Source: Mesorhizobium sp. J8
GTDB lineage: Bacteria > Pseudomonadota > Alphaproteobacteria > Rhizobiales > Rhizobiaceae
DNA: 64,000 nucleotides
Direction: 5' to 3'
NCBI RefSeq assembly: GCF_016591715.1
Contig: NZ_AP024109.1
Span: forward strand, 4,278,001 to 4,342,000
This document shows, piece by piece, positions 1-8,168 of this stretch. Each line of letters starts with the position of its first letter. Positions within the stretch are counted from its first letter, which is position 1. The notes below the pieces were generated by a model, which was not told where the DNA came from, made no database searches, and saw only the letters and a list, made by a program, of their open reading frames with translations. Made by a program: the position numbers and the translations under genes.

Positions 1-909
1 CAGGAAAGCGCCGGGCGGCTGAAAGCCAGGCTGCTCACCTGCCCCTACCATGCCTGGTCCTATTCGCTGCGCGGCGATCTCGTGCGCGTGCCGTCGAAGT
101 CTTTGCCCGAGGGCTTCGACAAGGCCGATTATCCGCTCTACCGCATGGCGCTCTCGGTCTGGCGCGGCTTCGTCTTCGTCAACCTCGCCGAGGAACCCGA
201 AGATTCGACGGAGAACTTCTTCGATCAGGCCTCCGGCGATCTATCCAACTGGCCGCTGGAAACCCTCGTCACCGGCCACCGGCTCACCAAGGTTATGAAC
301 TGCAACTGGAAGATCTTCTGGGAAAACTTCAACGAATGCCTGCACTGCCCGGGTGTGCACAAGGACCTGTCGCGACTGGTACCGATCTATGGCCGCGGCC
401 TGATGGCAAGGCATGACGATCCCGAATGGGCGCGCCACGCCGACAATGACGATCCGGAATTCTCCGGCCGCCTGCGCGCCGGCGCCGAGACATGGTCGCG
501 GGATGGCCATGTCCATGGTCCCGTCTTTTCCGGCCTGACTCCGGCCGAACGCGCCGCCGGCCAGACTTATGCCACCTCGCTACCCTCTATGTTCATCGTG
601 GGGCACGTCGACTACATGCGCACCGTGCGGCTCGCCCCGCTCGGCCCCGAGCAGACCGAGCTCACCGCCGAATGGCTGTTCGCGCCGGACGCGCTGGGAA
701 AGACCGACATAGACAACATCGTCGCCTTCGGCACCCAGGTGCTGGAGGAAGACGCCGCGATCTGCGAGGTCAACCAGAAGGGGCTCCGCTCGATGCGCCA
801 TCGAGCCGGTGTCCTGATGCCGGAGGAATACGATTTGCACCGCTTCCACGATTGGGTGCGCGGGTGCCACACGGCCTTTAAAACGCCTTCGGCAGATAGC
901 GCCAGGTGA
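1..909 (+). CDS. Rieske non-heme iron oxygenase, alpha subunit (5'-truncated by window)
   Basis: The reading frame is open from base 1, so the start lies outside the window. The first residues hold the second half of a Rieske [2Fe-2S] site (C-P-Y-H followed by AWSY), and the catalytic domain follows. The run NWKIFWENFNECLHCPGVH (about bases 301-360) carries the conserved Asn/Glu and the two His expected of the mononuclear iron site. Such alpha subunits use electrons from a reductase to hydroxylate or demethylate aromatic or quaternary-amine substrates in the cytoplasm; the substrate cannot be told from this part. The 3' end overlaps the convergent MFS gene by 32 bp. The family is clear, the substrate unknown. 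Confidence 0.88.
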   Translation, partial: QESAGRLKARLLTCPYHAWSYSLRGDLVRVPSKSLPEGFDKADYPLYRMALSVWRGFVFVNLAEEPEDSTENFFDQASGDLSNWPLETLVTGHRLTKVMNCNWKIFWENFNECLHCPGVHKDLSRLVPIYGRGLMARHDDPEWARHADNDDPEFSGRLRAGAETWSRDGHVHGPVFSGLTPAERAAGQTYATSLPSMFIVGHVDYMRTVRLAPLGPEQTELTAEWLFAPDALGKTDIDNIVAFGTQVLEEDAAICEVNQKGLRSMRHRAGVLMPEEYDLHRFHDWVRGCHTAFKTPSADSAR

Positions 910-2077
910 CGAAGCCGCAGAAGGCGGCCAGGATGCCGAGCGTGACGAACACCGAGCCCAGCCCGAAGAAGGTGAGCACAACCGAATAGACGAGCGGCGG
1001 CGTCAGCTCGGAGAAATCGAGATAGGTGCGATAGACGGCCGCCATCTGCGCCTTCTCGTATGAGCGCACCGAACGCATGAAGGCGGTCGAGCCGAGCGCG
1101 TCGAGCGCGATGGTGAAGAGCGCGCCGAAGAGCAGCAGCGCGGCCGTGAGAAGCGGCGCGGCCTCGCCGATCCCGCCTGCCGCGAACAGCACGGCCGACA
1201 TGGCGAAATAGGCGAAGGTCATGACGCGCCTTCCGCCGAAGCGCTTGCCCGCCCTGCCCCAGAAGATAGCCGCGAACAGAAGCGCGTTGCCGGCCGAAAC
1301 CAGCAGGCCCCCGGCGAGTTCGCCCTGGCCGGTGATCACCATGAACAGCGGGCCATAGACGAAGAACGTCGTCCAGAAGCAGGAGCGGCCGAAGGCGATC
1401 AGCCAGGCAAGCCTGAGCCTCGGCTGCTTCACGAAGCGGCCGATATTGGCGAGCGGATTGGCGGGACGCGACTTGCCGGGCCGGATCGACTGGTTGTCGC
1501 TCAGCCGATAGAACCAGAACAGGCAAAGCAGCGCGCACGCAAAGACCAGGACCGCGCCATGCGCGGCATAGATGCCGAAATGGGTGTAGAGGAAGATGCC
1601 GAGCGTCGGCCCGCCGGTCCAGGCGAACATCGACCACGCCATGCGCAGCGATTCCGCCTGCATGAAGTCGGTCTTGCGGATGTGGTCCATGATATAGAGG
1701 TTGAGCGTGATCGACAGCGCGCTCGCCCCCATGACGCGGCACAGCATGCCGGCAATCTGCCCGGGCAGCGTGTGGGTGACGAAGAAGGCGGAGCCGATCG
1801 CCAGCAGCACGCAGCCGGCCGTGTAGACCCAGCGCCGCGCGAAGCGGCGGATCAGCATCGGCATGAACAGCGTCACCGAAAGCCCCATCAGCGACACGAT
1901 GGTGTAGAGGATCGAGACGATCCGCTCATTGTGCAGGATCTCGTAGGCCTGGATCGGGATCACGCTGGAGATGGTGGCGCGGGCGAAGGATTCCACCGCA
2001 TAAAGCGAGGCGAAGGTGCGCGCATCCGCCGGGCGCAGGGCCGGAAGCCAGATCGGATGGCGCACATGGGTAGACAT
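878..2077 (-). CDS. MFS transporter
   Basis: The protein has about 399 residues with roughly twelve hydrophobic segments and basic cytoplasmic loops (for example MLIRRFARRW between early helices), typical of the major facilitator superfamily. It would be an inner-membrane secondary transporter; the substrate is unknown. I chose the ATG at 2077 because GGAGGG sits a few bases upstream; the frame stays open to 2179 but that extension is neither hydrophobic nor preceded by a better ribosome site. The gene is convergent with the Rieske oxygenase and their 3' ends overlap by 32 bp, so the two messages are complementary at their ends. A role in exporting or importing the oxygenase substrate is possible but unproven. 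Confidence 0.82.
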   Translation of the reverse strand: MSTHVRHPIWLPALRPADARTFASLYAVESFARATISSVIPIQAYEILHNERIVSILYTIVSLMGLSVTLFMPMLIRRFARRWVYTAGCVLLAIGSAFFVTHTLPGQIAGMLCRVMGASALSITLNLYIMDHIRKTDFMQAESLRMAWSMFAWTGGPTLGIFLYTHFGIYAAHGAVLVFACALLCLFWFYRLSDNQSIRPGKSRPANPLANIGRFVKQPRLRLAWLIAFGRSCFWTTFFVYGPLFMVITGQGELAGGLLVSAGNALLFAAIFWGRAGKRFGGRRVMTFAYFAMSAVLFAAGGIGEAAPLLTAALLLFGALFTIALDALGSTAFMRSVRSYEKAQMAAVYRTYLDFSELTPPLVYSVVLTFFGLGSVFVTLGILAAFCGFVTWRYLPKAF

Positions 2078-2264
2078 CGGCCCTCCGGAACGTGAATCAC
2101 AATGCATGTCGCCCAGAAGTGTGTTGCGGTTCTGGGGCAACGACATGCATCCAAACTTTGCCAAATCTGGCCGGACCAACCGCCGGCCGGTAGCAGGAAA
2201 CCGACCCCGGGAGGCCGAAAAGCGAAGCCTGCCAAAGGCTTTCCGCCTCTGGCCTAAAGCGGAA

Positions 2265-2283
2265 TTTCATGGCTGCCATGAAA
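2265..2283. repeat. Short perfect hairpin in divergent promoter region
   Basis: TTTCATGG and CCATGAAA form a perfect 8-bp inverted repeat around a 3-base loop. It lies between the divergently transcribed MFS gene (start 2077) and the acyltransferase gene (start 2363). It could be an operator; no regulator is identified. Confidence 0.4.
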
Positions 2284-2362
2284 CGCATTGATGGCCGCTG
2301 CTTCTGTCGTCGGCTTGAACCGTGATAGTCGTTTGGCAGGACTGAATCGGATTGCGAGACCA

Positions 2363-3364
2363 ATGAGCCTTCAAACGACCGGCGAACCCGTTCAGGACAC
2401 CCCCGGGCAGGGCCGCATCCAGGCCATCGACATCCTGCGCGGCATCGCGCTGATCGCGATGGCGAGCTACCACTTCACCTGGGATCTCGAAAATTTCGGC
2501 TATACTGCGCCCGCCCTCACCGCTTTCGGCTGGTGGAAGTTCTACGCGCGCTGCATCGCCTCGACCTTCCTGTTCCTGGTCGGCGTCAGCCTCTTCCTCG
2601 CCCATGGCAAGCAAATCCGCTGGCCGGGCTTCTGGAAACGCTTCGCCATGGTCGCGGTCGCCGCGGCCGCCATCTCGGTCGTCACCTACATCGTCACGCC
2701 GGATGGCTTCATCTTCTTCGGCATCCTGCACGAGATCGCGCTCGCCAGCCTGCTCGGCCTCGCCTTTCTCAGGCTGCCCTGGCTGCTGACGGCGATCATT
2801 GCGGCGGCCGTCATTGCCGCCCCCTACTATCTGCGGTCGGAATTCTTCGATCATCCGGCGCTGTGGTGGGTCGGCCTTTCCGCCACCAACCCGCGTTCCA
2901 ACGACTATGTGCCGCTTTTCCCGTGGTTCGGCGCCGTACTTGCGGGCATCGCCGCGGTCAAGCTCGCATCCGCCACAGGCCTCCTCGCCCGTCTGGGGAC
3001 ATGGCTGCCCGGCCGCTGGTCGAAGCCGCTGACCTTCATCGGCCGTCACAGCCTCGCCTTCTACCTCATCCACCAGCCGCTTCTGTTCGGCTCGGTGTGG
3101 CTCTTCTCGCAGGTCATGCCCGCCGCCCCGCAGGACAAGGAAGCCGGCTTCCTGCCGGCGTGCCAGGCGCAGTGCGAGCAGCAACGCGACAGCAAGTTCT
3201 GTACGAGCTATTGTGGCTGCATGCTGGACACGCTGAAGGGCGAAGGGTCTCTCGACAAGCTCTACGCCAACGACCAGTCCAGCGTCTGGAAATCGCATCT
3301 GGCCGACCTCGCGGAAACCTGCACCGCCGCGACCGAGGACCAGATGGAGGGAGGGCAGCAATGA
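2363..3364 (+). CDS. DUF1624/heparan-alpha-glucosaminide N-acetyltransferase-like membrane protein with Cys-rich tail
   Basis: About 333 residues. The N-terminal motif RIQAIDILRGIALIAMASYH is the hallmark of the DUF1624/HGSNAT-like group: an R-x-x-x-x-D-x-x-R-G core followed by a His in the first membrane helix. Several hydrophobic helices follow, and the motif SLAFYLIHQPLLF closes the membrane part. Family members are thought to move acetyl groups across the membrane. After the last helix there is a soluble tail of about 80 residues with six Cys (C-Q-A-Q-C, then FC, YC, GC and a later TC). The ATG at 2363 was chosen over an upstream frame extension because the family starts near this point; its ribosome site is weak. 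It overlaps the next gene by 4 bp (ATGA). Confidence 0.75.
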   Translation: MSLQTTGEPVQDTPGQGRIQAIDILRGIALIAMASYHFTWDLENFGYTAPALTAFGWWKFYARCIASTFLFLVGVSLFLAHGKQIRWPGFWKRFAMVAVAAAAISVVTYIVTPDGFIFFGILHEIALASLLGLAFLRLPWLLTAIIAAAVIAAPYYLRSEFFDHPALWWVGLSATNPRSNDYVPLFPWFGAVLAGIAAVKLASATGLLARLGTWLPGRWSKPLTFIGRHSLAFYLIHQPLLFGSVWLFSQVMPAAPQDKEAGFLPACQAQCEQQRDSKFCTSYCGCMLDTLKGEGSLDKLYANDQSSVWKSHLADLAETCTAATEDQMEGGQQ

Positions 3365-3840
3365 CGGGCATCGCAAAGCCCAGACACGGGATCATTCCCT
3401 GGCCGCCGGTGATCTATGTGGTGGCGATCGCGGCGAGCGTCGCGCTCGGCATGCTCTACCCGCTGCCCTGGATCGGCGACATTTTTGGCGACCTCATGTT
3501 CGGCGTCGGCTGGGTGGCGCTGTTCGGCGTCGCCATGCTCTGGATCACGGCCATCCGCGCCATGTTCAAGGCCAAGACGACGCTCGACCCCAATGCCGAG
3601 CCCGACCACCTGGTGACATCCGGCCCCTTCGGCATCACCCGCAACCCGATGTATCTCGCCAACACGCTGCTTCTGATCGGCGTTGCCTTCATCACCGGCA
3701 TCGCCTGGTTCTTGATCTTTGCCTTCCTCGCCGCCTTCGCGACGCAGAAGCTGGCGATCGAGAAGGAGGAAAAGATCCTGGCGGCGAAGTTCGGCAAGAA
3801 ATACCGCGACTACGCAAAAAGGGTCCGGCGCTGGATCTGA
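3361..3840 (+). CDS. Isoprenylcysteine carboxyl methyltransferase-like membrane protein
   Basis: 159 residues with several membrane helices. The C-terminal half has the pattern of the ICMT/PEMT fold: SGPFGITRNPMYLAN followed by a hydrophobic stretch and then the polar run EKEEKILAAKFGKKYRDY, which resembles the SAM-binding end of the family. Bacteria with these proteins generally lack prenylated proteins, so the methyl acceptor is unknown. The start ATG overlaps the stop of the acyltransferase gene (ATGA) and is preceded by GGAGGGAGGG, indicating translational coupling and a two-gene operon. Confidence 0.8.
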   Translation: MTGIAKPRHGIIPWPPVIYVVAIAASVALGMLYPLPWIGDIFGDLMFGVGWVALFGVAMLWITAIRAMFKAKTTLDPNAEPDHLVTSGPFGITRNPMYLANTLLLIGVAFITGIAWFLIFAFLAAFATQKLAIEKEEKILAAKFGKKYRDYAKRVRRWI

Positions 3841-3852
3841 GGCCAGCGCTGT

Positions 3853-4239
3853 TTAAGTGTTGACGCCAAGTTCCGCCAGCCGCTCCACGCAGGACTCTTC
3901 GGCCTGGTCCAGCTCGGCCAGCGTCTCCTCCAGGTCGCGCCGCTTCTGGCGCAGGTCCTCGCGCTTCTCCTCGATGCGCTTGATCATCAGCTTGAGCTGG
4001 CCGACCTCGCCGGGCGGCTCCTTGTACATCTGGATGATCTCGCGGATCTCGTTGATCGAGAAACCGAGCCTTTTGCCCCGCATGATCTGGCGGATGAGAT
4101 GCCGGTCGGACGGCCTAAACAGCCGCGTGCGGCCACGCCTTATGGGCTGCACCAGCCCTTCGTCCTCGTAAAAACGCAATGTGCGCGTCGACACGTCGAA
4201 CTCGCGTGTCAGCTCGGTGATCGTGTAATATTCCCGCAT
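3853..4239 (-). CDS. MerR-family transcriptional regulator
   Basis: 128 residues. The N-terminal winged helix-turn-helix (YYTITELTREFDVSTRTLRF followed by YEDEGL) is typical of MerR proteins, and residues 75-125 form a long charged helix suited to the dimer coiled coil. There is no Cys pair for metal sensing, so an organic or acyl-CoA effector is more likely; short alphaproteobacterial MerR proteins of this look include LiuR-type regulators of branched-chain acyl-CoA breakdown, but no such target is next to it. The ATG at 4239 was chosen because it begins the HTH; the upstream extension is Arg-rich and non-conserved in character. It lies tandem after mgtE. Confidence 0.82.
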   Translation of the reverse strand: MREYYTITELTREFDVSTRTLRFYEDEGLVQPIRRGRTRLFRPSDRHLIRQIMRGKRLGFSINEIREIIQMYKEPPGEVGQLKLMIKRIEEKREDLRQKRRDLEETLAELDQAEESCVERLAELGVNT

Positions 4240-4347
4240 TGCCGCTCCCAAGCCCGGGCATCGCCGCTTGGAGCGTCGCCCTTCCCTCCGATCAGACCCA
4301 TTCCGCGCCGGAATCGGCACGTGACCCCGGGGCAACCTCGCACGGCA

Positions 4348-4363
4348 TTTACGTAAAAGTCAA
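4348..4363 (-). promoter_or_regulatory. Candidate MerR operator/promoter
   Basis: A perfect 10-base palindrome TTTACGTAAA (4348-4357) follows directly after TTGACT on the minus strand (complement of 4358-4363), about 110 bp upstream of the MerR start. MerR proteins usually bind inside the spacer of their own promoter, which this placement fits. The -10 box is not clear. Confidence 0.4.
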
Positions 4364-4381
4364 TTAACGCCCCATATTGAT

Positions 4382-5800
4382 TTAGGGAACTCTAAACCAC
4401 CACGTCGCCAGCCCGAGAAAGGCAAAGAAGCCGACGCAGTCCGTAACCGTGGTTACGAAGACGGCCGAGGCCACCGCCGGATCGATCTTGAAGCGGTCGA
4501 GCACCAGCGGGATGAGTATCCCGGCAAGCGCGGCAGCGAACATGTTGATGATCATCGCCGCCGCGATGATTCCGCCCAGATTGGGATCACGGAACCAGAA
4601 GCCGGCGACCATGCCGATCAGCACCGCGAACACCATGCCGTTGATGAGGCCGACACCCAGCTCGCGACGGATGATGCGGGCGGCGTTGTAGATGTCGAGA
4701 TCCCTGGTCGCCAGCGCGCGCACGGTGACGGTCATCGTCTGCGAGCCGGCATTGCCGCCCATACCGGCGACGATCGGCATCAACACGGCAAGCGCCACAA
4801 TGTGCTCGATCGTGCGGTCGAACAGGCCGATGACCGAGGCGGCGAGGAAGGCGGTCCCAAGATTGACCAGCAGCCAGGGCACCCGCGAGCGCGAGGTGGC
4901 GAGCACCGTGTCGGACAGCTCTTCGTCGCCGACGCCGCCCATGCGCAGGAGGTCCTCTTCCGCCTCTTCCTGGATGACGTCGACCACGTCGTCGATGGTG
5001 AGCACGCCGACCAGCCGCCCGTTCTCGTCAACCACGGCGGCGGAGAGCAGATTGTATTGCTCGAACTCGCGGGCCGCCTCTTCCTGATCCATCGTGGCAG
5101 GTATCGCATGCAGTGTCTCATGCATGACGTCCTCGACCTTGACCGCGCGCTTGGTGCGCAGGATCTGGTCGAGATCGATGGCGCCGACCAGCTTGAAGCT
5201 CGGGTCGATGACAAAGATCTGGCTGAAGCGCTCGGGCAGGTTCTTATCCTCGCGCATGTAGTCGATGGTCTGGCCGATCGTCCAGAATGGCGGCACGGCG
5301 ACGAACTCGGTCTGCATGCGCCGGCCGGCGGTCTCTTCCGGATAGTCCAGCGCGCGGCGCAGCCGGATTCGCTCGGTGAAAGGCAGCTGCGACAGGATCT
5401 CGTCCTGGTCTTCCTTCTCGAGGTCCTCGAGAATGTAGACGGCGTCGTCGGAATCGAGCTCCTGCACCGCCTGGGCGATCTGCGCGTTGGGCAAATTGTC
5501 GACGATGTCGAGGCGGATCGCCTCGTCGACCTCGGTCAGCGCGGAGAAGTCGAAATCGGAGCCGAGCAACTCGACCAGCGCGCGGCGCTGTTCGGGATGA
5601 AGCGCCTCCAGCACGTCGCCCAGTTCCGACTGGTGCAGGTCGTCGACTTCGCGCTTGAGGGTGATCGTGTCGCGGTCGGCGATCGCCGCGCCGATCTGGG
5701 CGAGGAAGGAGGCGCGCACGGCGCCGTCCTCGCCATAGATGTCGGCGTGATGCTCCTCGGCGGGCGCGGCGCCGGTCGTCTGTCTGTCCTGGCCTTCCAC
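4382..5800 (-). CDS. mgtE: Magnesium transporter MgtE
   Basis: About 472 residues in the order expected of MgtE: an N-terminal superhelical domain with LHPEQRRALVELLGSDF, a CBS pair (for example GVLTIDDVVDVIQEEAEEDL) and a C-terminal block of five hydrophobic helices including GMGGNAGSQTMTVTVRALA, the conserved pore segment. It is a Mg2+ channel of the inner membrane gated by intracellular Mg2+ through the N and CBS domains. The frame begins with a TTG at 5815, but GGGAGG (complement of 5806-5811) is inside that extension and correctly placed for the GTG at 5800, which I prefer. Confidence 0.93.
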   Translation of the reverse strand: MEGQDRQTTGAAPAEEHHADIYGEDGAVRASFLAQIGAAIADRDTITLKREVDDLHQSELGDVLEALHPEQRRALVELLGSDFDFSALTEVDEAIRLDIVDNLPNAQIAQAVQELDSDDAVYILEDLEKEDQDEILSQLPFTERIRLRRALDYPEETAGRRMQTEFVAVPPFWTIGQTIDYMREDKNLPERFSQIFVIDPSFKLVGAIDLDQILRTKRAVKVEDVMHETLHAIPATMDQEEAAREFEQYNLLSAAVVDENGRLVGVLTIDDVVDVIQEEAEEDLLRMGGVGDEELSDTVLATSRSRVPWLLVNLGTAFLAASVIGLFDRTIEHIVALAVLMPIVAGMGGNAGSQTMTVTVRALATRDLDIYNAARIIRRELGVGLINGMVFAVLIGMVAGFWFRDPNLGGIIAAAMIINMFAAALAGILIPLVLDRFKIDPAVASAVFVTTVTDCVGFFAFLGLATWWFRVP

Positions 5801-5848
5801 CAGCGCCTCCCGCAACGAAGAATCCCGAAATGAGGTCTAGTGCATGAT

Positions 5849-5875
5849 CCCGAAAAGTGGAAACCGCTTTTCGGG
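5849..5875. repeat. Rhizobial-type intergenic palindrome
   Basis: CCCGAAAAG (5849-5857) and CTTTTCGGG (5867-5875) form a perfect 9-bp stem around a 9-base loop, preceded by TGCATGATC. Elements of this wording (ATGAT..CGAAAAGTGGAAACC..CGG) are scattered between genes in rhizobial genomes; here it sits just upstream of mgtE. Confidence 0.6.
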
Positions 5876-6100
5876 AAATCCAAACCTGTGCGGCAGATAG
5901 CGCGGCAACAGGATTCGTCTTGCAAAGATTTCGCTCTAGCGCGCGGAATAGCCAAGGAAATGTGGCGATTGTCTTACCTTCGCAACCTCTTGGGAGCAGC
6001 GTATGGCCCCCGCGTCGCAGGGGTGACAATCGCTTCAGCCGGCGCGACAGCGCATGTCGCTGGGGAAAGAGCACCCCTTCCCCATTGAGGCAGAATTGTC

Positions 6101-6832
6101 ATGATGCATGATCCAGCAGGATCGGCGCATCGCCAAACGCTCCGAGGACAAACGCTGCCCTTGAACATCAAGTCTGGAAAGACGAGCGAAGGAACTGCCG
6201 AGCGGCGCGTTCGCGTGGTCGTCGCCGAGCGCAATCCTTTCGTCGTTTCGGCGCTGCGCGAGATGCTGGAATGCGACGGCCGCTTCGATTTGCTCGGCGT
6301 CGTGCACAGCGGCGCGCAATTCCTCGATATGGCCACCGCCACGCAGTTCGACGTCGCCGTCGTCGGCTGGAAGCTCGCCGACATGGACGGCGCCGACGTG
6401 CTTACGGAAGTTCAGAGCCGCGAGCTTGGCGTGCGCATCACGATCTTTTCCAACGACCACGACATCGGCATCCTGAAGCAATGCGTGCGCCTAGGCGCTC
6501 AAGGCTACTGCTTCCAGTTCGACGATCCGCCGGTGATCTTCGAAACGATCCTGGCGGTCGCGCACGGCCGCATCTGCATTCCCTATATCGACATAAACAA
6601 GGTGAATGATACGCCGCTGTCCCGGCTCACCGTGCGCGAGCGCGAATTGCTGGCGGTGCTTTCCGACGGCTGGACCAATTTGCAGATCGCAACGCGGACC
6701 GGGATTTCAGAGAACACGGTGAAGTACCACCTGAAGAATCTCTACGACAAGCTGGACGTCCGCAACCGCGCCATGGCCGTCGCGCTCTATGCCAGCGAGA
6801 AACGCCGAACCTCCAAATCGCCTCTCGGATAG
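6101..6832 (+). CDS. LuxR-family response-regulator-like protein with degenerate receiver
   Basis: 243 residues: a receiver-like domain at about 37-155 and a LuxR/NarL helix-turn-helix at about 173-232 (LTVRERELLAVLSDGWTNLQ, then ISENTVKYHLKNLYDKL). In the receiver the phospho-acceptor Asp is replaced by Gly89 (DVAVVGWKLADMDG), the conserved Lys by Gln139 (GYCFQF), and the acidic pair is reduced to Glu43-Arg44. Phosphorylation by a sensor kinase is therefore unlikely. It is followed, 135 bp downstream and on the same strand, by the serine-cycle genes, which makes it a candidate regulator of them. The start is uncertain: GAGG lies about 11 bases before the ATG at 6101, and the first 35 residues are not part of a recognised domain. 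Confidence 0.82.
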   Translation: MMHDPAGSAHRQTLRGQTLPLNIKSGKTSEGTAERRVRVVVAERNPFVVSALREMLECDGRFDLLGVVHSGAQFLDMATATQFDVAVVGWKLADMDGADVLTEVQSRELGVRITIFSNDHDIGILKQCVRLGAQGYCFQFDDPPVIFETILAVAHGRICIPYIDINKVNDTPLSRLTVRERELLAVLSDGWTNLQIATRTGISENTVKYHLKNLYDKLDVRNRAMAVALYASEKRRTSKSPLG

Positions 6833-6838
6833 GCTGCC

Positions 6839-6906
6839 CGGGTAGGCCAAACGGGTAGGTCCACCCCACCCGCAAGGGCCAACAACTTACCCGGCAAGGT
6901 GTTGTT
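6839..6906 (+). promoter_or_regulatory. Repeats upstream of sgaA, candidate operator
   Basis: Two direct copies of GGGTAGG (about 6840 and 6853) are followed by an inverted pair AACAAC (6881-6886) / GTTGTT (6901-6906). They lie between the LuxR-type gene and sgaA, where a promoter and its operator would be expected. Assignment to a given regulator is inference. Confidence 0.35.
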
Positions 6907-6967
6907 GCCGAGCCTTGCCGAGACGAAACTGCCTCCACAATCCCAAACGATCGGAGGAGTTTCGCGC

Positions 6968-8158
6968 ATGGCTGGGTTCACGCATCTTTTCATCCCGGGG
7001 CCCACCAACATTCCGGAGCAAGTCCGGCAGGCCATGAACCTGCCGATGGAGGATATGCGCGCCGCCTCCTTCCCCGACCTGACCTTGCCGCTGTTCGAGG
7101 ACATTAAGCGTGTGTTCAAGAACGAGACCGGCCGCGTCTTCATCTATCCCTCCTCCGGCACCGGCGCCTGGGAGGCGGCAATGACCAACGTCCTCAGCCC
7201 CGGTGACAAGGTGCTGATGTCGCGCTTCGGCCAGTTCTCGCATCTGTGGGTCGACATGGCCGAGCGCCTCGGCTTCGAGGTCGACGTCATCGATTGCGAA
7301 TGGGGCACCGGCGTTCCGCTCGAAATCTATGCGGAGCGGCTGAAGGCGGACAAGGCACACCGCATCAAGGCGGTGTTCTGCACGCAGAACGAGACCGCAA
7401 CGGGCGTCACCAGCGATGTCGCCGGCTGCCGCGCCGCGCTCGATGCCGCCAACCACCCTGCCCTGCTTTTCGTCGACGGCGTGTCCTCGATCGGCTCGAT
7501 CGACTTCCGCCAGGAGGAATGGGGCGTCGACTGCGCCGTCTCTGGCTCCCAGAAAGGCTTCATGCTGCCGGCCGGCCTCGGCTTCCTGTCGGTCAGCAAG
7601 AAGGCGCTGGCCGCCTCGCGCCTTTCGACGCACCGGCGCTGCTACTTCTCCTTCGAGGACATGATCCGCGCCAATGATGCCGGCTATTTCCCCTACACGC
7701 CGGCGACGCAGCTGCTGCGCGGCCTGCGCGCCTCGCTCGACCTGATCGAGGAGGAAGGGCTGGACAACATCTTCGCCCGTCACCATCGCCTTGCCGAAGG
7801 CGTGCGCAAGGCGGTCGACGCCTGGGGCCTGAAGCTCTGCGCCAAAGCGCCGAAATGGCATTCCGACACGGTCAGCGCCATCATGGTGCCCGAAGGCATC
7901 GACAGCGGCGACGTCGTCAAGCGCGCCTACCAGGCCTATCGGACCTCGCTCGGCGGCGGCCTCAACAAGGTGTTCGGAAAAGTCTTCCGCATCGGCCATC
8001 TCGGCTGGCTGAACGAGGTGATGGTCTGCGCCTCGCTCTCGGCGGCCGAAATGGCGCTGCTCGATTGCGGCGTGCGCCTGGCGCCGGGCTCCGGCGTGGC
8101 CGCGGCGATCGAGCATTTCCGCCGCACGGCCGACGTGCCCGTCGCCAAGGCGGCGTGA
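6968..8158 (+). CDS. sgaA: Serine-glyoxylate aminotransferase
   Basis: 396 residues of the class V aminotransferase fold. The N-terminal FIPGPTNIP is typical of alanine/serine-glyoxylate aminotransferases, and the PLP lysine is Lys196 in SGSQKGFMLPAGLGF. It converts serine and glyoxylate into hydroxypyruvate and glycine, the entry step of the serine cycle. GGAGGAG precedes the ATG at a good distance. It is first in a four-gene run with mclA, mtkA and mtkB, separated by about 10-20 bp, so the four are probably co-transcribed. Alanine-glyoxylate activity is an alternative or additional function. Confidence 0.9.
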   Translation: MAGFTHLFIPGPTNIPEQVRQAMNLPMEDMRAASFPDLTLPLFEDIKRVFKNETGRVFIYPSSGTGAWEAAMTNVLSPGDKVLMSRFGQFSHLWVDMAERLGFEVDVIDCEWGTGVPLEIYAERLKADKAHRIKAVFCTQNETATGVTSDVAGCRAALDAANHPALLFVDGVSSIGSIDFRQEEWGVDCAVSGSQKGFMLPAGLGFLSVSKKALAASRLSTHRRCYFSFEDMIRANDAGYFPYTPATQLLRGLRASLDLIEEEGLDNIFARHHRLAEGVRKAVDAWGLKLCAKAPKWHSDTVSAIMVPEGIDSGDVVKRAYQAYRTSLGGGLNKVFGKVFRIGHLGWLNEVMVCASLSAAEMALLDCGVRLAPGSGVAAAIEHFRRTADVPVAKAA

Positions 8159-8168
8159 GGAGCGGACC

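Noticed and set aside
5801..5815. TTG at 5815 as start of MgtE
   Set aside because: The best ribosome site (GGGAGG) lies after that TTG and fits the GTG at 5800.
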